NCBI GenBank assembly: GCA_025765615.1
Contig: JAIVFJ010000049.1
Location: forward strand, 186,001 to 250,000
Length of the DNA: 64,000 nucleotides
Source of the DNA: Zopfochytrium polystomum
Taxonomy: Eukaryota > Chytridiomycota > Chytridiomycetes > Chytridiales > Chytridiaceae
Direction of reading: 5' to 3'
Below are positions 44,282-56,363 of the stretch, in pieces. Numbering within the stretch: the stretch's first letter is position 1; each line of letters opens with the position of its first letter. The notes beneath the pieces are model-generated. The model did not search any database. It saw only the letters and a list, made by a program, of their open reading frames with translations, and was not told the DNA's origin. Made by a program: the position numbers and the translations under genes.

Positions 44282-44490
44282 AAAAGGAAAGGGTAAAAGG
44301 GGGAAACAGGAGCAAAACGAAAGGCAAGGAAGAAAGCCTGAAAGTTTACTGGAAAGAGGAGGGGAGCGGAGGAGAAAAAAAAAAAAGAAAAAGACCAAAA
44401 AGCTGAAGAGCTCTTCTCCCCAAACCAACCAAACCTTTTGCGACATATCCACTGCCCAGCTCCTCAAACGAGAAACTTGCCCTTGCTGGC
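44282..44490. repeat. Repeat X, unit-2 copy
   Basis: Second copy of the repeat at 43390-43630, ending in the same CTTGCCCTTGCTGGCAC. Confidence 0.7.
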
Positions 44491-44833
44491 ACTTCGCCAA
44501 ATCAGCCACGACTGCGCCCGCGCGTCCACCCCGCGCGGCACTCACCCACTCCCACCCAACAGGGATCCCCCTGACGCCTTCTCACTCTCCTCAACGCACT
44601 TACTGTACAAATCGCATCAGGGCTCCCCCTTCCCCCCTCGCGCGACCGACCATGACCACGAAAGCCGGCTGGACATTAAGACCCAAAGCAGCACCAAGGA
44701 TTTAAAATCTCCTCTCCGCCACTCCTCATGCCAATTCACACCTTGTTTCCGGAAACCTCCTCTCCGCCCCCTTTACCGCTGCACCCGCCCCTCCCTTTCC
44801 TAAGCAGTAGGAGTGGAGAGTCGGGAGTCCTCT
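44491..44833. other. Intergenic 3' flank of MAF1
   Basis: C-rich unique sequence. No gene or repeat was recognised. Confidence 0.4.
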
Positions 44834-46114
44834 TTATACCTCCATGGACTGCATGGTGTACTGCTCGTACGAAAGGCTCCTGACAAGTCATAAGCTGTCA
44901 AATGGACAACGGCAACAGCTGGAATCTCACCTATCGCCGCCGGTTGCGTACGCGTCGTCTTCCATCATACTGTCATCCAGCATCGCCGGATCTTCCTCTG
45001 GCTGTACGGGTGCCATAAAGCTTAAACATTGAAGGGTTTTTGGGGTCAACGCTTACAGCTTCAACACAACGGCGGACTTACCTGACGGCTCTCGAGGTGA
45101 AGAACAGAACCCTTTTCAATCTTCGGTTGAAGAAGAAGAAATAGAAGCTCCACCTAGCAAGAAACGAAGAAGACGGTGGTTAGGCAAATTGTGCGACGAA
45201 CCGCGCTTGCTGCCCATTTTTTCATCGCATCTATGAAAGGAAACCAAAACTTACAGACACCCTTCTTCAGCATCTGGCTCGCATTCGGGTTCAGGATGAA
45301 ACTCGTAAATATCGCAGTCGTGGAGCTCAATAACTTCATCAATGGCCTTCCACATGGCTGTGTGCAGGGCGGTACTCAAGACGCCCTCTGTCTGTGCGGC
45401 TCTTGGGGTGGATGTTGAAAGTAGCGCTTCGCTATCGTCGGCGGGAATATGCACATGATTGCTTTGTTGGGTGTGCGCAGCGACGCCGAAAAGGGTGTTC
45501 TTCACCCGAACGTCAACAAGGTCTCCATTTGGCAGCTTCAAGAAAGCCTCAGGTTTGATGTCGCTGGATCCCGACCAGGTCGACGACGACGACGGGAACG
45601 GAACAAAAAGAAGGGGAAAAAAAAAAAAAAAAAAAAAAAAGTGGAAAAGACGGTGGGCGAGTCAGCGGCGGAGCTGGGCGGGGGTCGGTGGTGTCAAAAC
45701 CTGAAATCGTAGTCCGGAAATGCGCTGTTCAGTGTGGACAAGAGGAAGAAGAGCGTCTTCCGCGAGGTCGGCTGGGACAGCGGGCCGTAAGGAGACCGCG
45801 GAGAAAGCAGGGCAGCGGCTGGCGAGAGGGAGTTGGCGGCGCCAAAGCTGGTTCCAACGGGCGATCCGTCCTCCTCGTACTTGGCCTCCAAGTGTTGCTT
45901 CAATCGCTTCTCTTCGTTGGTGCTTTTGCCTAACAAACGGCCGGGAGGGGGGGGCGAGATCGCCCATTAAAAAAACACCAGACAGACGTTAAACGGACAA
46001 CCGGGGCTCACATGAATAAGCCTCCAAGCGAGCGAATATTCTGCTTTCACCGAGATCCACACACGAAAAGGCGCTGTTGAGTTTTTCGAGGCTTTCGAAC
46101 TCCAAGTACTTCAT
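44834..46114 (-). CDS. MAF1: Maf1, repressor of RNA polymerase III
   Basis: Exons are 46114-46012, 45929-45701, 45563-45255, 45153-45082, 45020-44931 and 44879-44834, about 282 aa. Maf1 binds Pol III and Brf1 under stress or TOR inhibition and shuts off tRNA and 5S transcription. Signatures: MKYLEFESLEKLNSAFS at the start, ARLEAYSCK, the central FFLLSTLNSAFPDYDFSDIK box, the AMWKAIDEVIELHDCDIYEF helix, and the WSFYFFFFNRRLKRVLFFTSR box. The linker between boxes A and B is Ser/Pro-rich, where the phosphosites of this family lie. The tail is acidic (EEDPAMLDDSMMEDD). If the last donor is not used the protein stops at 44927 (268 aa). Confidence 0.9.
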
Positions 46115-46439
46115 GATGGTGGTGATGGTGGTGGCTGTGGGGTCGAGGAGGGAGCGTTACTGGCTGTGCGGCTGAGATGGCAACGGGTGCAGGAAAATGC
46201 CCGGGATGGAAGAGATGTGGCACTGACTGCCCCTGGATTTGACATGGGCGTTGCAGTGCGGGCCACATTTACCTGGAGGACTCCGAACGTGTCCGACCGG
46301 GGCGCTGCCGAGGAGGACTCTGCGGAGGTGTTGCGAAGCTGTTGACCACCAAGCGTGGGTTTGGCAGGCTCCGCTCAGACTTTACTAGGTAAAAAGAGTT
46401 CGAAGCAGCTCCCACTGCCGACTGGTAAAAAGCTTCCTT

Positions 46440-46467
46440 CTTTTTTTTTTTTTTTTTTTTTTTTTTT
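46440..46467. repeat. Poly-T run
   Basis: About 27 T lie in the 3' flank of the copine gene. Confidence 0.95.
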
Positions 46468-46577
46468 CCCCCCTCTCCCTCTTAACGGTTTCTCCCGGAA
46501 GCATGACGCCAATACAATAACGACGAGGCCGATTCAACACATGCCCAACGAAAAACACATCACCGAAAGGATCCCGG

Positions 46578-48821
46578 CTACCGTTCGATCCGAATCCCCT
46601 TTTCCCTGACGTACTCCATAAACTGATCCGGAATCTCTGCAAGAGTTTCCCTCGCCAGTGCGAAAGGGTCCCCTTCCACCTCGCGCATCGCCACAAACTG
46701 GACAATGTCCCGAACCTTTTTCTGGCCTCCCGGGAGCGTTCGCCACCCGGCCGCGTCGTCTCCGTCGTCACCGTCCAACACTTTCATCATGCCGAAATCT
46801 TCGTTGCCAACCCCGACCACAACAATCGATAAGGGAAGCTTGGCGGCCTGGACGAGAGCGGCGAGGGTCGCGTCCAGATCTGTGATGAGACCGTCCGTGA
46901 TGATGAGAAGTATACCGTAGTTTAACTGATGGGGATTGCTGGCTATTTCGGCTTGAAGGTCTTGGCAGGCTTGTCGAATGACTGGAGCAAAGTCTGGATT
47001 CCGTTGAATGTTTAGCTCAAGAGCATCCCCCGCCGCCCCAATGGATATGTCAGGAACTCACCCGTTGGCCCGGACAGGCTCAGCTCTGGGTCCATAATAA
47101 TACTCCGATATTGCGCCAGAAGCCCATCGACTCCCGTCACGTTTCCAAAGAAGCCGCACTTGTGTCGGACGCGTCTTGGCTTCTCGAATCCAAACCCGTA
47201 CAGTGGAAAGATTTTATCCGTATCGTACTCCTGGAGCACCTGAGCGACCCCGACAATGGCAGACTGGTAAGGATTCATGGGCACCTCATGCGGCTGCGGA
47301 TAGTATGGCGACGAGAGCCCTCGCGCCAACTCACGAAAGTGGTGCAGAGACGTTGGGTGGTGCGGACTCTGATTGCTCGCGGTGAGGTCAATGGCCACCG
47401 ACAGGCTGATCTGTGCTCCGGCCGCGATAAAGTCGATGAATTGCGGCTCCTCCACGACCGAGCAAGCCTCGACCACAAACGTGCCAGAGTTCTTGTAAAA
47501 CATGGACCGCAGTCCTCGCGTCTTGGCGGCGTTAATCAGCGGAAACGCGTTCGCCCCTGCGCCTCCACCTCGCGACATGGTCGAGTGGCCAGCCGAAAGG
47601 AGGAGACCGGGCGTTGTGTCGAAACTGCCGATGTAGTCGTCGCCTCCCGTCTCGTCCCAATCCCAGACCGATATCCGAAGTGGCTCGTTGTTTGAACCGC
47701 TCGGCGAAAATTGGCTGTACGGAATGCGGAGCTCGTTCCAGCGTGGATTGAGGTTGTAGCGGATAACAGGGGACTTGAAAATGTGAAGCAGCTGAGACCG
47801 AGTCGCCCCGTTGCGGACACCACCAAGTCCGCCGGCAACGATTCGCGAAACGACAAAGTATGGGTCCGAGAGACCGTTCAAGTCTTTTCTTTCCAGGCCG
47901 CGACAAGATACCTTGAGCACTACCTGCTTGCGCATATCATCTTCGGATGAAGCCAGCAACGTAATTCGAGGATTGGACGCTGCTGCAGCCGCTCTGCTCT
48001 CTTGGGTAATGTTCTTGAAGGAGGGTATTCCCCGTGGCAGCTGGCAGTCCGTTGTCAGCTTGGTCGTGTAGCCCCTGGATCCGGCAGCAACAACCTGGGC
48101 CAGCGAGACAACCAAGTGGCCGAGGTACTCCTGATCGACCATCTTGCCGGTATTGTTGTCGACGTCGACTACGACGAAGCAGAGATTTTGGATCTCTTCA
48201 AAATAGTAGTCGAAAGAGAATATATCGGGGAAGATGGGGTTAAGCGTATCGTTGATCGGCTGGGGGGGCGGGGAGAGGGAAAGACACATAGACAGAGGTT
48301 GCCCAGTCAGCACAGCCCATCATGCATGTGGGGCACGTTACCTTTGATCGAGCGGCTAGCTTCCATCCTCCAGCGACCTCTGGCACACCGTTGGTTCCAG
48401 TCATCCTAAGCTCGACCCCAGAGTCTCCGCTCATGGTCGACAGGATCGAGTTGTTCCGTCTGAGTCGCATCCTCGTATGCTCGTTGACGTGCTGGTGATA
48501 CACAAAAACCTGTGGGTCCGACTTGCTCCAGACGTCCCTGTTGGCCAGGTCCGTGCACGAGACCTGTATCTTGACCTTTGATCGCAGGGTGGCGGACTCG
48601 ACCGAGGGGGGCGTGAGGTCGGAGAACGCCACAGAAGAGGCCGCCGAGAACGGGATGTCCGGGGCCGAGGGGGCGGACGGCGCCGAGGCGATCGAGTATG
48701 CGGGCAGCGACGCATCCGCCGCAGCGAAGCCCCCAGCTCGGCCGGCACCGCTACTGCTGCTGCTGCTGCCGCCGCCGAGGCCGCTTGAAGTTGTAGGTAG
48801 CGCAGAGTTGCGCTTCCACAT
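46578..48821 (-). CDS. Copine (two C2 domains plus copine-type vWA domain)
   Basis: Exons 48821-48342, 48259-47062 and 46993-46578 give 697 aa. Copines are cytosolic proteins recruited to phospholipid membranes by calcium. After a Ser/Ala-rich head, C2A runs from KVKIQVSCTDLANRDVWSKS to VVVDVDNNTG with its Asp ligands. C2B starts KQVVLKVSCRGLERKDLNGL and includes VWDWDETGGDDYIG. The vWA/copine domain has FIDFIAAGAQISLSVAIDLT-ASN (MIDAS DxTxS), FPLYGFGFE, SLSGPTDFAPVIRQA and VVVGVGNEDFGMMKVLDGDD, and ends YVREKGIRIER. Length and domain order match animal, plant and chytrid copines; most Dikarya lack this family, which supports an early-diverging host. Confidence 0.92.
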
Positions 48822-49391
48822 TGCGATTTTCACTTGGCGAAACGGTCGAAGAAAGAAATTTCCGTTTGTGGCTCAGCTGCTTCGGCCCAGGCGATCTTGG
48901 CCACTTTTCATTCACATTCGTTCAACCAGGTATTTACCATTGCATTCATAAGCGGCTTCTGCTGGCTTTTGAAACAACCAACATTTTATTACGTAGAATG
49001 CAATTTTTTATTTTGGTCTTGGGTGTTTGTTAGCAAACTTATCACTCAAACGGGGGAGGGATAGGGAGAGCGAGAGAAAGTGTGTGTACGTGTGTGTGTG
49101 TGTGTGTGTTTGTTTGTGTGTGGGAGTGAGAGTGTGAGAGAGAGAAGAGAAAGAGCCAGAGCGAGGCAGAGAGGACCCCGAACGAAACAGTAAGAGGCGA
49201 GGGCCTTTTGGAGCCAATGCGGGCCGAGTGGGAGGGTGGGGGACTTAAAAAGTGCAAAAAGTCAACAGTTCAGCGAAACCAGTGAACATATTCCCCCAGT
49301 GGGAAGGGAAACGCAGTCATACCAAAAAAGAAAAAAAAAAAAAAAAAAAAAAAAAAAGGGAGCGTCGTCCTTCTTCATCAACCAACGTCGT
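48822..49391. other. Intergenic with GT microsatellite and poly-A
   Basis: (GT)n at 49080-49122, GAGA-rich sequence to 49160, and a 27-A run at 49331-49357 just downstream of the glycosyltransferase stop. It is the probable copine promoter. Confidence 0.5.
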
Positions 49392-51898
49392 CTAGATTGT
49401 ACCGTCCAGCCACAGTCTGATACCCTTTGCTGAATACTCCAGCCCATCAAACCCCTTGACGCGCTTCCAGCGTCTCGCTGGATCTTTACCGTAGCCTACT
49501 CCCATCATCATCGTCTTTGCTTCGGTGTCGTCTTTCTTTGTTCGGGCGCGCCCTTCCTCCTCAACCGCCACGGCTGCAGAGAGGTAGGCTTCGTACCCAC
49601 CCGGAAGCAAGTGCCGAGCAATGTGGGACTCTCTCGCCCACGATATCGTCCGGGCGCCCCCGTCTTGCGAGTTGACTTTGCGCAGAAACAAGTAGCGCGG
49701 GGTGTCTGTTGGCATCGACGCATTACCGACCGTCCTGACGCCGTCCTCGCCAATGAACGAAATCCAACGCTCGTCGACAAAAGCGGCGTGGTACGGATCC
49801 AGCTCGTGGAAGTACACGAAGCGCTTGCTCGAGAAGATCATGTCGTCTTTAAATGGCGCGCTGTTGACGGCAACGATCCCGACAAAGGATTCGTCCGCGA
49901 TCCACGTCCACTCCGAATGGGCAAGCTGGAGCGCGGCCTTCTCCGAGCTGCGTAGAAAGCACACAAAGTCTCGCGTCAGCGTCATCCACTGGTGGTGCTT
50001 GACGAACTTCCACCGTGGGAACGGCACCGCCAGCGGCCCTTGCGACTTGGGCGTTACGACCTCGTCGCCGTGCGAGGGGTCGTGGCGAATCAAACGCGGC
50101 CGGGAGGTTCGGTCTACGAGCTCGCCTATTTTTTCGTTTTTCGGCGGTTGTTTCAGAAAAAACGTTCTGTTGGGACCGCGAGACCCAGAAAAAAGCTCGT
50201 CTTGCACCATCAAATTGCACACTTACGATGGTCAACCCAGGCCTCGATCCACAAGCGACCTCTCGTCTCTGGCAGATCCAGCACCCGCACAATCTCTCTG
50301 CTCGTCCGTAGCGGATAGTCCACCGCCGAAAGGTTGATCACGTAGTCCCAGTCCGCGAGGTCGAGCAGCTCCCAGTACCCGCTCAGCTGCATCAGCACCA
50401 GCGAAATGTGGCCCCACATCCCCTTGTACCGAAACTGCGCCATGTGCACGTTCCCCTTTGGCCCCGCCCCGTCCTCGTCGTCCCCGTCCTCCGCCACCTC
50501 GGGCGACGACGCCAACGCGGACGACGCTTTCGCGCTCGCAGCGGCCTTCCGGAGCTCCGCGCGCGCTTCGCGCATCTTTGCGTCGCGCCGCTCAATCATC
50601 TCTCGCATTCCGTGCGCGAGGCCGTCGTCGCTCCGAAGGTCCACGTGCACGAGGAACACGGCCGTACCGTCGTCCAGCTCGTCCAGCATCTGTTCCACCG
50701 CCTCTACCACCTTGACACCCGACAGCGGGTGGACGAGGATTTGATATGCGACCTTGTAGCTGCGGCGGCGGGGGCGCTGTGCCCCGCCAACCGCTGCGGG
50801 CGGTCGGGACAGTACCGGCAGGATCGGCTCGTGGTACGCGCGGTCCACGGCCGCGAGCCACATTCTGTCGGTGAGATTTGCCTGCGGATTGGCTCCGTGA
50901 AGAGCGAGGTAGCACGCGAGGCGCCGCGCATCCTATGGTTTGTTTGGATGAGAATGGCGCAAATGTCAGCGGGAATGCGAGGCAAAAAACGAAAACAAAA
51001 GAAAAAACCGCCAGCTTAGTTCGCGCTTTGCTTCTCATCTGCACGAAAGTTCCCCCTGCCCCTACCCCCTACCCCTACCCCTGTTTCCTCGAACCACACA
51101 AAATAAGCTCACGTTTTCGTCGAGGTACGGCTCCTCTTGCATCATGTCGTGCAAAATCCGGCGGGCGGTCCGGTCAATCAGGCTACCGAGCTTTGCGCCA
51201 AACGCCGCCTCCCTCTCTTCAGACGACCAAAAAAACCTCTCCTCCCTCCGCCGCACCTCCAGCGCCGTCCTCCCGCCCCACTCGATCACGGGCACCGTCC
51301 CGTCCACGACGGATCCCCGCGCGTGCGGGCACAGCTCGGACGACAGGATGCGGACGACGCTGCTCTCCCTCCCGCCGCCGCGATTGCTCCCTCTGCTTCC
51401 GCCGCCGCCGTCGCCGTTGCCGCTTCCAATGCCACCGCCGCGTCCGCCGCCGTAGCCCTGCAGGCCCAGCGGCACCCTCAGCAGGAGCGCGACGGCGGCA
51501 AAGACCAGCAGGAGTCGCAGGCCGATGCGGCGCCATCGCTTCGTCGTGGCCGGGGCGAGCGCGGCGCCATTCTTCTTGAGCGACGGGAGCGACGGGAGCG
51601 CCGAGAGAATGTCTGCCGAGGAGCAGCCCGGCACGCGAAGCAGGGAGATTGCAGAGAAGGGAGAGGACGGCGGCGACGGCGGCGGCGGCAGTTGCGGCGG
51701 ACGCGCCGAGCCGGCGGCTTGGCGCGCTGCTTCCAGATTGGTTTCGAAGGCGATGGTTGTGGTTGTGGTGGTGGGGGAGGAGGTGGTGGCGGCCAGGGAG
51801 GCGGCGGCGGTGGTGTTGACAGTGATGGTGTTGGTTGTGGTTGTGGATGTTGTGGTGGAGGCGGTTGCGCACTTGGCCGCCGATCGGAGCGTCTCCAT
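49392..51898 (-). CDS. Family 14 glycosyltransferase (core-2/I-branching or xylosyltransferase-like)
   Basis: Exons 51898-51113, 50932-50227 and 50125-49392 give 741 aa. It is a type II membrane protein: a long Thr/Ser/Pro-rich cytoplasmic head, one membrane anchor (IGLRLLLVFAAVALLLRVPL) and a Gly-rich stem. The Golgi-lumen domain has YKVAYQILVHPLSGVKVVEA, VFLVHVDLRSDDG, MWGHISLVLMQLSGYWELLD and WDYVINLSAVDYPLRTSREI, the hallmark of the Branch (GT14) family, then HHQWMTLTRDFVCFL and ADESFVGIVAVNS. Family members transfer GlcNAc or xylose. Donor and acceptor cannot be told from sequence. Cys-rich spacing is weaker than in animal enzymes. Confidence 0.85.
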
Positions 51899-52092
51899 CG
51901 GAGACTAAACTACCTCAGTAATGTCGTTTTCTTTGCAACAGAAAGTGCTTTTTTTTTCCTATGCTGAGTTGGTCCAACAACGGGTAAGAGCTTTGTGGGT
52001 TAGGAAGCAGCAAGCAGAAGAAGAAGCCTTGCTGCGACAATTCAGGTGGGCAGGACAATTTTTTTCGGGAGCAAAACGAAGACCCGCCTTGC

Positions 52093-52135
<43 letters not shown>

Positions 52136-52590
52136 ACTCAAGGGAGCGTCACGCACGTGCTGATGATAGCAAAACAGGAAGCGCGTATGGGACGAACATG
52201 AAGGGGCGCTATCACTTGACTTCACTTCACGTACAGACACGCAAAAATCAAAACAATCCGCAAAACGCTTCAACCAGAAGGAAAGACGATCAGTGCAGCA
52301 CTGGAACAAAAACAGAAGCTTCAGGAATTCCCAATCTGTGTAAAACAAAAGTCAACACAAACTTGTATTCCACCAACTAGCCATCCAGCAACAAGAATCC
52401 TTGAAGGAATTCACAATGACATTGGACGATTATTTGCTGTTTCTTATTTGCAGGAAAAGCATTGGTCAGTATACTTTGATGAAAACCACTCGATATTCTT
52501 TAAAGTAAATTTTTTTGAAACAAACATCCTGATTGAAGCATTGCCATGATCAAAACTATTTTGGATTGGGAAAGGTGCCAAAGTGTTAAA
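51899..52590. other. Intergenic with 39-A run
   Basis: Poly-A at 52094-52132; the remainder is AT-rich and unassigned. Confidence 0.4.
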
Positions 52591-52599
52591 ACTATTGAA

Positions 52600-52745
52600 G
52601 TCAGATGCAAATCAGGCAATCACGTTTTATTGAAGATATGTTAGCAGATGAACAAACAGATAGGACTTGTCCAACAGCGAATATGATAGCAGACAGATGA
52701 ACTAAATCTCTTTCTGCGTCGATACTCCTCTGACCGAGATTGACT
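52600..52745 (+). mobile_element. Ty1/copia RNase H tail, remnant
   Basis: Plus strand reads SRFIEDMLADEQTDRTCPTA, NMIADR, stop, TKSLSA. This fits the end of copia RNase H (hI......g.i.l.y.pT..miADilTKpL). Stops are present. Confidence 0.5.
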
Positions 52746-53122
52746 TGGATAAATAACAATTCTTAAAGGCAGTTCAGCTGCAATTGAAACAGATACATTG
52801 AAATTGGTTTGACCAATAGGTGATAGAAGTTGTAGGAAAATCCATCAAATTTAGTATTCCACACTTCTCCTATTCAAACACGTGCTTGCTGCGCTCCCAA
52901 AATTGCGAGGGGGTCTTGAGGTCTCTACTTTTGTTTGCAGGTCTGCACTGTATGCACAACTAGCAGTTGACAAAATATAAAATACATTGAAGGACTGATC
53001 AATCACCCTTCACGACACGAAGAAAGGGAATTCTTCATCGCGACCTGACGCCCATGAAGGTCTAGAGCTCATGGTCTTTGCAGCCTTTGCTTCCCAATCC
53101 CCCGCCCCCATGGCCACACTCT
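52746..53122. other. Intergenic, nothing recognised
   Basis: AT-rich 3' flank of P450-2 with no further coding signal. Confidence 0.4.
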
Positions 53123-55390
53123 TTACCGCAAAAAGTCGGTCAACTCGCCGTCCCGCGCGCGCACGCGCACCCTCAGACCGTTTTTCATGTTCAACGTCAC
53201 TCCGACAGCGTACGCGACCTCGTCGCGCGCCACAACGTCAAAGTTGAAGCGCGTCAGCACCGCCGACAGCACCGCCACCCCCTGGAAGGTCGCCATCGCC
53301 TGGCCCAGGCACAGCCGCGGCCCGCCGTTGAACACGGGCCACTTGAACGCCGACTCTCGCTTCAGCGTGACGCCGCCCCCGCCACCGCCGTCCCGTTGAA
53401 GCCATCGGTCTGGGTTGAACGACTCCGCGTCAGGCCCCCAGTTTTGTTCCAGCCGGTTCATCGCGTACACGCTCCACGCCACGATCGTCCGCGGCGCTAT
53501 CGAGATGCCCGACGGCGGGAGGACGTCGGAGCCAACCGAGTGCTTTCCTTCAAGCGGGACACTCGGGTGCAAGCGGAGAATTTCGTAAAACCTGGGTTCG
53601 GTTGGGAGGGAAGTTTAGCGGTGAGGGGAGTGGGAGAAACAGAGTGTGAGAAGCAGCGTTTGCAATTTTCTTTTTCTTCTCATGGATTCCCCAATTCCTC
53701 GGACGAAAGGGAAACAGTAAAATTACTTACACAGCTGTAACGTACTTCAAGTCTTTGGTTTGCTCGTATGTCGGAATGGCACCCCCGGTCACCCTTTGGA
53801 CCTCTTCGCGGATCTTCGCCACCACGTCGGGACGGTCGGATAGAGTGAAAAAAGCCCACGAAAGTGCAAGCGAGGTGGTATCTCTGCCTACCCGGTCCAC
53901 CGCAAAGCATGTCAAACGTTTTTGACAACAGAATCCAAAAGGAGACCGGTTCTTACCGGCCGTCAGCATGTTGAGCATCATGTCTCGTAAATCCTTGTCG
54001 GACAGCTTCTCGCCGTCCGCGTCCTCGTAGTCCATAAAAAAATCAAGGAGGTCCACCGTTTCCTTTGCTTCCGCGCCGTCCTGCCCGCGGGCCTGCGATC
54101 CTCGCGCCGTCCGACGAGCGCGGATCTTGCCGTAAGCAAACGCGTCGAGAACGCGCACCATCCGTTCGATTTCCGCGTTCTGCCGGGTGGGAAGGTGCGG
54201 GGCGAGCCGGCCAAACAGGCTCTCCCCGCGCCGGACGAGAAGCCGCGAAAGCCCGTCGAAAGCCGCCGCAAAGGGCGGCGGGTGGTCCGGGTCGACGAGG
54301 CATCCAAAGTCTTCGCTAAAGGCGAATAATCCAAAGCTTGGATTGGAAAAGGGGGGCGAAAGGGGGGGCAACGGTTTAGTCAACCCCATGTTTGTCCTTT
54401 TTACGCAGGAAGCAAAAAAATAGCGAAGGTCCGGGGAGGTTTTTTTTCCCCCAACGAACCTGTCTGTAGTGAAAGCCTGCAGAGACTTTTCAAGGTCAAT
54501 CACCGTGCCGGTATCTGCGGCCCGCTCCAAGTGCCGAATCAGAGTTTTCAGGCCCTCCATCGCCGACTTCCTTTCAAAATCAAACGGCAGGAATCAGTTC
54601 AGCCCGTCTTCGGGAAGCCAGCAGAGTTTGCGCTGTTACCCCAAGGACTCGCGGAAATTCCGGGTAGAGAATATTTGCGATGCGACCTTTCTCGATCGGT
54701 ACCACTGCCAAAAAAAAAAAAAAAAACGCATTTTTTTTTTTCATCGATACGTTTACGGGTTCTTCGACAACAAAAAATGTTCGACGTCCAAAGCCTCACC
54801 GATTCGCCGTTGGCCGAAAAGATGCCGTTTCCGAGCAAAGGCGCCATCATCCATTGAAACCGCTCGCCCTTGACGTAGTTGTCAAAGTTGTCCTTCAGTA
54901 CGTGCTGCACGACGGCCGGATCGCTCGTAAACAGGACGGCACGGATGCCAAACCCGTTTGGTATGTTCAAGGCCCTGGGGATGGTGAACGTTTTGTTACG
55001 GCGTGCCCTCAACAGATTCCAACGCCACGCACGACGGGACGAAAAAACAAAAAAAAAAAAAAAAAAAAAAAAAAAAGAAAGAAAGAACCGGGGCCGGGCA
55101 CCGCACCAGTTCACCCCGAGAGCGCGATGCTGCTCCAGAATCATGTCGTACCGCCTCGCGGCGGACGCGAGGAACAGAGGGATGTGGCCCAGCAGGAAGT
55201 GCTGGCGCGGCGGGCACGGTACGCCCTTGATCGGCGAAGCCCGCGAGCGAAGGTGCAAGCGTACGACAAAGGCGGCCGCCTTCACGGCAAACGCAGCCGA
55301 CAAGGCGATTGCCAGAGCCCGGAGGAGGAGGGGTAACCGCGAGATAGTGGACGGCCATGGGCTGGTCGTTGCCGCTGAAATCGACGACAT
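53123..55390 (-). CDS. Membrane cytochrome P450, CYP52/CYP86-like (P450-2)
   Basis: Seven exons give 546 aa: 55390-55107, 54974-54800, 54704-54640, 54570-54460, 54336-53957, 53887-53731 and 53591-53123. It has an N-terminal anchor (LLLRALAIALSAAFAVKAAA) and PCPPRQHFLLGHIPLF. The C-helix is WYRSRKVASQIFSTRNF. The I-helix is AGRDTTSLALSWAFFTL, the ExxR motif EILRLHP, then FNPDRW and the haem loop FNGGPRLCLGQAMA. All six introns coincide in position and phase with P450-1, and exons 2, 3, 4 and 6 have identical lengths (175, 65, 111, 157 bp). It is therefore a paralogue by duplication, now inverted 21 kb away. The substrate is unknown; a fatty acid or alkane is likely by family. Confidence 0.92.
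55049..55076. repeat. Poly-A run in P450-2 intron 1 (T-run on the sense strand)
   Basis: About 27 A on the plus strand. Confidence 0.95.
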
Positions 55391-56363
55391 GTGAACAAAC
55401 AACACCACAAAAGGTTTTTGAAAATCCGAGCTTCAGGTTGGGACACACCAAAGGAAACGGCGATATTTTTGCGAAAGAGTCCGTTTACTTTGATCAACAC
55501 CTTTGGCTAAATTGGCCGCAAACTAATGTGCCGCTGAATCTGCGTATCGCCATCGCCGTTCTACTCTCCTCCCCAACCTCAGCAAACGTATTTTGCACGC
55601 CGCTTTCAAAATTTTTTTACGACCACCTTCAGACAAGCTGAAAAAACAACAAACCTTGGCCAAGACTTCGAACACTCAGGGCTTTCCGTCGTTTTTGGGC
55701 AGTCTTTCCTGGCTTGATCGCAGCCCTACCTAGTGTTTGAAGCTTACAAGTAGCGAACAAACTGCTGACCGAGGCCGGGCTACCACACGCCTTCCAAGGT
55801 GACGAAAAGCCAAAGAGGTATGAAACGCGGTGTGATGATAAGAAGAAAAACACAAGCATAAAGATACTGGTGCTGATTCAGAGTGAAGATGAGAAAGAGA
55901 AGTCGACGAGATGGGTGCGAATCAAGACAGAATAGAAGAAAACAATAAAGAATGCTCTTTTGCAGGGATGGGCTGGGCTCGAAGGGAATCCAAACTCCAC
56001 AAGACTTTTTCTTTCTCTGGAAAGCTTCTTGCGGCAGCTAACGAGCTGAGTTCAGAGGGTTTAGAAGACAGTTTAAGACCTCACAAATGAGAGTCTCAAG
56101 GTGGATATTGTCCGCGGAACCGTCGGACAATGGGGTAAAAGCAAATGGAGCGGTGCAATTTTGGGCTGCAACGGAACACCGCCCCACGGTGGGGAACGAA
56201 CGGACGTGAAAAAGATAATGATTGGAATTTAGGGGTTGCTGAATAGCGAATACGAAAGAGCGACGAAAGAAAGAAAAAAATGCGAATAAGATTGAAGCAG
56301 GTTGGTTCTGGCTCATAATGAGCCACACCGAGCGTTTGACGTCAGGCAAAAGATCCCTGCCGC
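55391..56363. other. Intergenic
   Basis: Promoter side of P450-2 and 3' side of the Atos gene. Short ORFs only, without recognisable domains. Confidence 0.45.

Noticed and set aside
51062..51095. Possible interstitial telomere (CCCTA-like repeats)
   Set aside because: Only three to four irregular units inside a glycosyltransferase intron.
51137..51967. 276-codon plus-strand ORF
   Set aside because: Antisense shadow of glycosyltransferase exon 1.
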